NCBI GenBank assembly: GCA_012518155.1
Contig: JAAYTC010000042.1
Location: forward strand, 1 to 11,838
DNA: 11,838 nucleotides
Source: Bacteroidales bacterium
GTDB taxonomy: Bacteria > Bacteroidota > Bacteroidia > Bacteroidales > Dysgonomonadaceae
Reading direction: 5' to 3'
The translations under genes were made by a program, and so were the position numbers. Positions 7,993 through 11,838 of this stretch are shown piece by piece. The first letter of the stretch is position 1; every line of letters begins with the position of its first letter. The notes below the pieces were generated by a model, which saw only the letters and a list, made by a program, of their open reading frames with translations, was not told where the DNA came from and made no database searches.

Positions 7993-8005
7993 CCCTATTA
8001 TAGGG
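7993..8005. repeat. Short palindrome between the divergent abiE and pbpC promoters
   Basis: CCCTAT-T-ATAGGG is a perfect 6-bp inverted repeat with a one-base centre, about 40 bp upstream of the pbpC -7 box. A one-base loop cannot form an RNA hairpin with a full stem, so a protein-binding site is more likely than a terminator. The regulator is unknown. Confidence 0.4.
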
Positions 8006-8043
8006 AATTCTATATGAAAAATAAGAGTTTTGGAAAAAAAAGA

Positions 8044-8051
8044 TAACTTTG
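8044..8051 (+). promoter_or_regulatory. -7 box of the pbpC promoter
   Basis: TAACTTTG is an exact match to the Bacteroidetes -7 consensus TAnnTTTG and lies 19 nt upstream of the GTG start of pbpC. I find no TTG at the proper 19-21 nt upstream distance, so the promoter is supported by one element only. It would let pbpC be transcribed independently of the macroglobulin gene. Confidence 0.5.
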
Positions 8052-8070
8052 TCAAATTGATAGTTTACAA

Positions 8071-10476
8071 GTGGATAAATTACGACAGTATGCGGCCTTG
8101 CGCCTGAAAACGTGGAGAAAACGAATGAGCGCATGGAGCACTCGTAGAAAGATCGTGCTCTCCCTCTTGTTTGTTTTGCTACTCTGGTATCTCTTTTCCT
8201 TGCCGCGAACGTTGTTCGACTCGCCGTATAGCACGTTGGTGACCGACCGGAACAACGAGTTGCTGGGTGCCCGTATCGCCTCCGACGGGCAGTGGCGTTT
8301 TCCACCCGTGGAGCGTGTACCCGAAAAGTACACGACCTGCGTCATAGCATTTGAAGACCGGTTCTTTCAATGCCACCCGGGAGTAAACCCGCTGGCTATT
8401 GGAAGGGCACTGGTTCAAAACCTGAAAGCGGGCAGGATAGTGAGCGGTGGAAGTACCCTCACGATGCAGACTGTCCGGTTGATGCGTCAAAACAAGCGCA
8501 CCTACGTTGAGAAGTTCATCGAGATTATTCTTGCCACCCGCCTTGAGTTGTCCCACTCCAAGGAGGAGATTCTGGCCCTTTATGCCTCCCACGCGCCGAT
8601 GGGCGGAAACGTGGTGGGCATCGATGCCGCCTCGTGGCGCTATTTCGGCCACGGTTCTGAATCGCTCTCGTGGGGAGAGGCGGCCGTATTAGCGGTATTG
8701 CCCAACTCCCCCGCGTTGATGCACGTGGGGCGGGATAGGGAAGGGTTGCAACTGAAGCGAGACCGTCTGTTGCGTCGCCTGTACGATAACAATAGCATCG
8801 ATCGGACCGATTACGAACTGGCACTTATGGAGCCGTTGCCCGATCAGCCGCTTCCCCTCCCGCAGATCGCACCTCATCTGGTGAGCCACGCCTACGTGCA
8901 GTCTCCGGGAAATCACCTCCAAACCACGGTCGACAAACATTTGCAGGTGCAGGTGGAGGAGGTGTTAAGCCGATGGAACACCGAGTTCTCACAAAACAGC
9001 ATTTTTAACCTGGCTGCCCTGGTGGTCGACCTCGAGACCAACGAGGTGCTTTCCTACAACGGTAACGTGGGTTTTGGATCCAACGCGTACGGTGGCCAGG
9101 TCGATATCATCCAATCGCCCCGGAGTACGGGCAGCATCCTCAAACCGTTCCTTTACGCCGCGATGTTACAAGAAGGTAGTTTGTTACCCACCGAATTGTT
9201 GCCTGATGTCCCTATTAACATCAACGGGTTCGCCCCTAAGAACTACAGCCTCGGGTACGACGGAGCGGTGCATGCCGACGAAGCGTTGGCGCGCTCGTTG
9301 AACGTGCCTTCCGTGATCTCGTTGCGAAAGTACGGCGTTCCGAAGTTTCACGACCTGTTGAGAAGGGTAGGGCTCACCACCCTTAACCGCCCCGCCGGCC
9401 ATTACGGGCTTTCCCTCATCTTGGGGGGTACCGAGGGGACGTTGTGGGATATCGCCAACGGGTACGCTAAGTTAGCCCATGCCGTGACCGATTATACCCG
9501 GGATCGGACCTATTACGAGCGTGAGGACTTTAAGGTTGTGTATGATCCAGCGGCGGAAGAAGGAAACTCCCCTGATCGAAAACAGGAAGAATCCCCTCTC
9601 TTCAATGCCGGAGCCGCGTGGCTTACCCTTGAGGCGTTGACCAACGTAAATCGTCCAGAAGAACTCAACTGGCACTTCGTCCCCTCTATACGAAAAGTCG
9701 CTTGGAAGACGGGTACCAGCTACGGCTTCCGTGACGGGTGGGCGGTCGGCGTTACCCCCCGGTACCTCGTCGCCGTGTGGACCGGCAACGCCAGCGGTGA
9801 AGGGCGTCCCGGGCTGACCGGTGCTCGTACGTCCGCACGGGTCATGTTCGACCTGTTCAACCTCCTTCCTGCGACCGGCTGGTTCGACACCCCTTACGGA
9901 GAACTCACCGAGGCGGCCATCTGTCGGGAAAGCGGTCAACTGCGCGGGATGCACTGCCCCGAAAGCTCCATCGACACTCGGCTGGTTCCCATGAAAGGGC
10001 TGCAGGGTGCGGTATGCTCCCACAACAAGCGGGTACATGTGTCGGACGATGGGCAATACCGTGTTTACGAGCTGTGTGCGGGGGCGAGAGGCATTCGTTC
10101 CGTCGCGTGGTTTCAGTTGCCCCCCTCGTGGGAGTGGTACTACAAGCAAAAGCATCCCGCTTATCGGTCGCTCCCTCCCTTCTCCCCTGAATGTGCTTCA
10201 GGAGGCGAACCCGATGCCGCCATGCAGTTTATCTACCCCTTCCCCGGGGCAGTACTCCGAATCACCAAACAGTTAGATGGAACGCTTGGAAAAGCGGTTT
10301 TCGAGCTGGCGCACCGCAACCCGTCGACCCGTGTCTTCTGGCATCTCGATGACGATTACGTGGGCGAAACATCCGATATTCATCAGATGGAACTCTCCCC
10401 CGACCCCGGTGAACATACCCTTACAGTGGTCGATGAAGCCGCTCGCTCGATCACGCTTCGCTTTAAGGTTGAATAA
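8071..10476 (+). CDS. pbpC: Penicillin-binding protein 1C (bifunctional transglycosylase/transpeptidase)
   Basis: An 801-residue class A penicillin-binding protein of the PBP1C type, which polymerises and cross-links peptidoglycan at the outer face of the inner membrane. In order: a basic cytoplasmic tail, one membrane anchor (residues 29-45), a glycosyltransferase domain with EDRFFQCHPG (catalytic Glu95), GGSTLTMQ (127-133) and LYASHAPMGGN (170-180), then a transpeptidase domain with SILK (Ser355, Lys358), SLN (409-411) and KTGT (546-549). The C-terminal region from about 715 looks like the beta-rich domain found only in PBP1C (PF06832). All catalytic residues are present. The start is taken as GTG at 8071 because of the -7 box just upstream; an ATG at 8125 would still keep the membrane anchor. 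It is GC-rich like the macroglobulin gene, its usual neighbour and functional partner, from which it is separated here by the abiE module. Confidence 0.94.
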   Translation: MDKLRQYAALRLKTWRKRMSAWSTRRKIVLSLLFVLLLWYLFSLPRTLFDSPYSTLVTDRNNELLGARIASDGQWRFPPVERVPEKYTTCVIAFEDRFFQCHPGVNPLAIGRALVQNLKAGRIVSGGSTLTMQTVRLMRQNKRTYVEKFIEIILATRLELSHSKEEILALYASHAPMGGNVVGIDAASWRYFGHGSESLSWGEAAVLAVLPNSPALMHVGRDREGLQLKRDRLLRRLYDNNSIDRTDYELALMEPLPDQPLPLPQIAPHLVSHAYVQSPGNHLQTTVDKHLQVQVEEVLSRWNTEFSQNSIFNLAALVVDLETNEVLSYNGNVGFGSNAYGGQVDIIQSPRSTGSILKPFLYAAMLQEGSLLPTELLPDVPININGFAPKNYSLGYDGAVHADEALARSLNVPSVISLRKYGVPKFHDLLRRVGLTTLNRPAGHYGLSLILGGTEGTLWDIANGYAKLAHAVTDYTRDRTYYEREDFKVVYDPAAEEGNSPDRKQEESPLFNAGAAWLTLEALTNVNRPEELNWHFVPSIRKVAWKTGTSYGFRDGWAVGVTPRYLVAVWTGNASGEGRPGLTGARTSARVMFDLFNLLPATGWFDTPYGELTEAAICRESGQLRGMHCPESSIDTRLVPMKGLQGAVCSHNKRVHVSDDGQYRVYELCAGARGIRSVAWFQLPPSWEWYYKQKHPAYRSLPPFSPECASGGEPDAAMQFIYPFPGAVLRITKQLDGTLGKAVFELAHRNPSTRVFWHLDDDYVGETSDIHQMELSPDPGEHTLTVVDEAARSITLRFKVE

Positions 10477-10533
10477 GGTTAGGAAAATGCAATCTGACTG
10501 ATTTTGTTTTTGGGGTCTCTCTCAATCTCTTTC

Positions 10534-10821
10534 TCAAAGTATATTGTTTAAGTCCTGTCTTCCCACAATAGCCATAATCTCAACGATGTCCTCGTTTATT
10601 TTAAAGTAAATTGAATCGACACCGCAAACACAACGTCTGTATCCTTTTTTTAAGTAATCGACAGATTCAAAGGAAAAAGGGCGTTCCGCGATTATCTCGA
10701 AATACTCAAAAAAAGAATCGAAATATTTATCGGCTTGTACAATACCAAATCTTTTGATCCCATATTGGTGAATTCGAATTAAATCTTTTTTTGCCTCGTT
10801 GCTAAGACGATATTTAGCCAT
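10534..10821 (-). CDS. parE: ParE/RelE-family toxin
   Basis: A 95-residue protein of the ParE branch of the RelE/ParE superfamily. The pattern is typical: YRLSNEAKKDLIRIHQYG (residues 4-21), FGIVQADKYFDSFFEYFE with an amphipathic helical pair (25-42), GYRRCVCGVDSIYFKI (60-75) and a C-terminal strand with VEIMAIVGRQD (79-89). ParE toxins poison DNA gyrase, while RelE relatives cleave mRNA on ribosomes; the lack of RelE catalytic residues that I can recognise and the ParD-like partner favour ParE. The C-terminal motif GRQD replaces the more usual HQ(R/S)MD. The start codon lies inside the end of the antitoxin gene (8-nt overlap). The stop is 57 nt beyond the end of the convergent pbpC gene, with no strong terminator between them. 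Confidence 0.88.
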   Translation of the reverse strand: MAKYRLSNEAKKDLIRIHQYGIKRFGIVQADKYFDSFFEYFEIIAERPFSFESVDYLKKGYRRCVCGVDSIYFKINEDIVEIMAIVGRQDLNNIL

Positions 10822-11053
10822 TTATTAACGCTTTAGATTGTGCCAATATTTCTTCTTTCGTTTCATCAGTAAATCCACTGCTTTCAGCCCTCTCCAATTT
10901 TGCCCGAATCCAATCAATTTCAACTTGCTGTTTCCTCGCTTGTCTAATTAAATCGTTAATTAGCTCACTTTTACTGGAATATTCATTATTGCTCACTTGA
11001 GATTTTAGCCATTCGTCATTGGGTTTAGTGAGAGAAATGCTTTGTCTTGCCAT
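10814..11053 (-). CDS. parD: ParD-like ribbon-helix-helix antitoxin
   Basis: A 79-residue antitoxin. The N-terminal part, QSISLTKPNDEWLKSQVSN (residues 4-22) then YSSKSELINDLIRQA (24-38), fits the ribbon-helix-helix DNA-binding fold of ParD/CopG proteins. The charged C-terminal half (from about 40, with WIRAKLERAESSG) is the usual toxin-binding arm. I chose the ATG at 11051-11053 because it gives MARQSISLT, a standard ParD start; the frame is open 19 codons further upstream, but that extension would cover the promoter. The gene overlaps parE by 8 nt. It should bind its own promoter, where a palindrome overlaps the -7 box. AT-rich. Confidence 0.87.
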   Translation of the reverse strand: MARQSISLTKPNDEWLKSQVSNNEYSSKSELINDLIRQARKQQVEIDWIRAKLERAESSGFTDETKEEILAQSKALING

Positions 11054-11063
11054 AGTTGTTTTT

Positions 11064-11098
11064 GGTGTAAATATACACCGAATTTGAATCAATCGCAA
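11064..11098 (-). promoter_or_regulatory. Promoter and palindromic operator of the parDE operon
   Basis: On the minus strand TTG (11096-11098) precedes TATATTTAC (11067-11075) by 20 nt, ending 14 nt before the parD ATG. The -7 box lies within GGTGTAAATATACACC (11064-11079), a perfect 6-bp inverted repeat with a four-base centre. That is a natural operator for the ribbon-helix-helix dimer of ParD, which would block RNA polymerase directly. Both readings are inference from sequence. The remaining intergenic DNA down to 11218 shows nothing else I can support. Confidence 0.55.
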
Positions 11099-11218
11099 GT
11101 CTTGCCACAAATTATTACACTTTAACTTGGTAGTGTCTTTAAGTTCTACCCTCTTAAACCGGTGAAAATGAGCTGATTAAATAAAACATGGAACGGAATA
11201 TTGCCGAACACCAAAGAG

Positions 11219-11542
11219 TTATTCAACATATGTCTCCCTGATTACTGCTTTCACCTTCTCAATTTCAGTGGGTGTTAAGTAACCTAACTTTTTGATTATT
11301 CTTTTTCTGTCGACTGTCCTGATTTGGTCCAAAACGATCCAGCCTTCCGCATTCTCATGCTTAATATTAACTCGTGTAGGATAGGGCTTTGAGGTAGTTG
11401 TAATGGGTGCTATAACGATAGTCCGAAGGTATTTATTCATCTCATTAGGAGCAATGATAACACAAGGACGTGTTTTTCTAATTTCGTTGCCAATGGTTGG
11501 ATCGAGGTTAACCAAGACAATATCGTTTTGAATCGGATTCAT
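11219..11542 (-). CDS. mazF: MazF/PemK-family endoribonuclease toxin
   Basis: A 107-residue MazF-like toxin that would cleave RNA at short sequence motifs. Recognisable segments are the first strand NDIVLVNLDPTIGNEIRKTRPCVI (residues 6-29) with the conserved Glu20, Arg25 and Pro26 of the basic loop; IVIAPITTTSKPYPTRV (42-58), which carries the conserved Thr-rich segment; GWIVLDQIRTVDRKRI (67-82); and a final helix LTPTEIEKVKAVIRETY (89-105). Length and order are those of complete family members, with no missing catalytic residues. The ATG overlaps the stop of the MazE-like gene as ATGA (11539-11542). The gene ends 165 nt before the parD start and is a separate operon from parDE on the same strand. 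Confidence 0.92.
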   Translation of the reverse strand: MNPIQNDIVLVNLDPTIGNEIRKTRPCVIIAPNEMNKYLRTIVIAPITTTSKPYPTRVNIKHENAEGWIVLDQIRTVDRKRIIKKLGYLTPTEIEKVKAVIRETYVE

Positions 11543-11781
11543 TTTTCGAAAATTTCATCATCAAAAACATCGCCTATTAACAGAGCATCCTCTCCTTCAA
11601 TGCTCATCTGTTTAAAAGCTTGTTCCCATCCCTTCCGCGGAGTCGACATTGGTTTCAGTATAATTCTTTCTTTCTCCAAAATCATTTCTAAGCTTTCTTT
11701 TATCTTGTACTGCTTCAAAATTGTTTTGGGTATGCGTATACCTTTTGAATTGCCAATATTTATAAGCGGGATTTCCATCAT
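11539..11781 (-). CDS. mazE: MazE-like AbrB-fold antitoxin
   Basis: An 80-residue antitoxin. MMEIPLINIGNSKGIRIPK (residues 1-19) is the swapped-hairpin AbrB/MazE DNA-binding motif, with GNSKGIRIPK as its signature. The acidic C-terminal tail (WEQAFKQMS then IEGEDALLIGDVFDDEIFEK) is the disordered part that wraps around MazF. There are tandem ATG codons at 11781 and 11778, and I cannot decide between them. A GTG further upstream at 11799 would extend the protein by six residues but lies practically at the predicted transcript start. The gene overlaps mazF by 4 nt, and its own promoter is visible at the edge of the window. Confidence 0.88.
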   Translation of the reverse strand: MMEIPLINIGNSKGIRIPKTILKQYKIKESLEMILEKERIILKPMSTPRKGWEQAFKQMSIEGEDALLIGDVFDDEIFEK

Positions 11782-11799
11782 TCGTTGTTTATCTTGCAC

Positions 11800-11837
11800 G
11801 TAATCACAAAGTAATTACAATTTGTGGAGATATCCAA
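11800..11837 (-). promoter_or_regulatory. Promoter and possible operator of the mazEF operon
   Basis: On the minus strand TTG (11835-11837) precedes TTACTTTG (11807-11814) by 20 nt; the -7 box differs from TAnnTTTG at one position. Direct repeats GTAATCAC (11800-11807) and GTAATTAC (11811-11818) are 11 bp apart, one helical turn, and cover the -7 box. They are candidate MazE-binding sites. The window ends one base beyond the -33 element. Confidence 0.45.
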
Positions 11838-11838
11838 G

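Noticed and set aside
10487..10513. Terminator after pbpC (AATC/GATT followed by a T-rich run)
   Set aside because: The stem is only four base pairs and AT-rich; too weak to call.
11124..11150. Interleaved AACTT/AAGTT and GGTAG/CTACC repeats, suggesting a pseudoknot
   Set aside because: Five-base matches in AT-rich intergenic DNA are expected by chance; no gene or RNA family supports a structure here.
1..11838. CRISPR array, tRNA, rRNA or intact insertion sequence
   Set aside because: No regularly spaced direct repeats, no cloverleaf or rRNA-like sequence, and no transposase reading frame were found on either strand.

Overview
The window looks like a Bacteroidota (probably Bacteroidales) chromosome segment. 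The evidence is a very large bacterial alpha-2-macroglobulin lipoprotein paired with a penicillin-binding protein 1C, Bacteroidetes-type promoters (TTG, 19-20 nt, then a TAnnTTTG-like -7 box) in front of most transcription units, and almost no Shine-Dalgarno sequences. I cannot name the genus from sequence alone.

Layout. Two long, GC-rich genes lie on the + strand: a 1856-residue alpha-2-macroglobulin-like lipoprotein (828-6398) and PBP1C (8071-10476). In many bacteria these two are adjacent and thought to work together in the periplasm: PBP1C repairs peptidoglycan, and the macroglobulin traps proteases that enter through a damaged envelope. Around and between them, all on the - strand and all visibly AT-rich, are four toxin-antitoxin (TA) modules: MntA/HepT-like (1-352, HepT cut by the window edge), AbiEi/AbiEii-like (6447-7849), ParD/ParE-like (10534-11053) and MazE/MazF-like (11219-11781). 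In each one the antitoxin comes first and overlaps its toxin by 4 to 20 nt.

The AbiE pair sits exactly between the macroglobulin and PBP1C genes and points against them. At 6392-6453 the convergent ends of the macroglobulin and AbiEii genes share a long hairpin that contains both stop codons. On the other side (7850-8070) AbiEi and pbpC diverge, each with its own promoter. A roughly 230-bp imperfect inverted repeat (542-775) fills most of the gene-free stretch upstream of the macroglobulin gene.

Interpretation. This is a conserved two-gene envelope-defence unit that has become an accumulation point for small horizontally mobile TA modules of three mechanistic types (nucleotidyltransferase-based MntA/HepT and AbiE, and the type II pairs ParDE and MazEF). 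I see no complete insertion sequence, CRISPR array, tRNA or rRNA. No individual gene family here is new. The unusual parts are the arrangement, the large palindrome, the shared-stop hairpin, and a near-identical promoter core in three unrelated TA modules.
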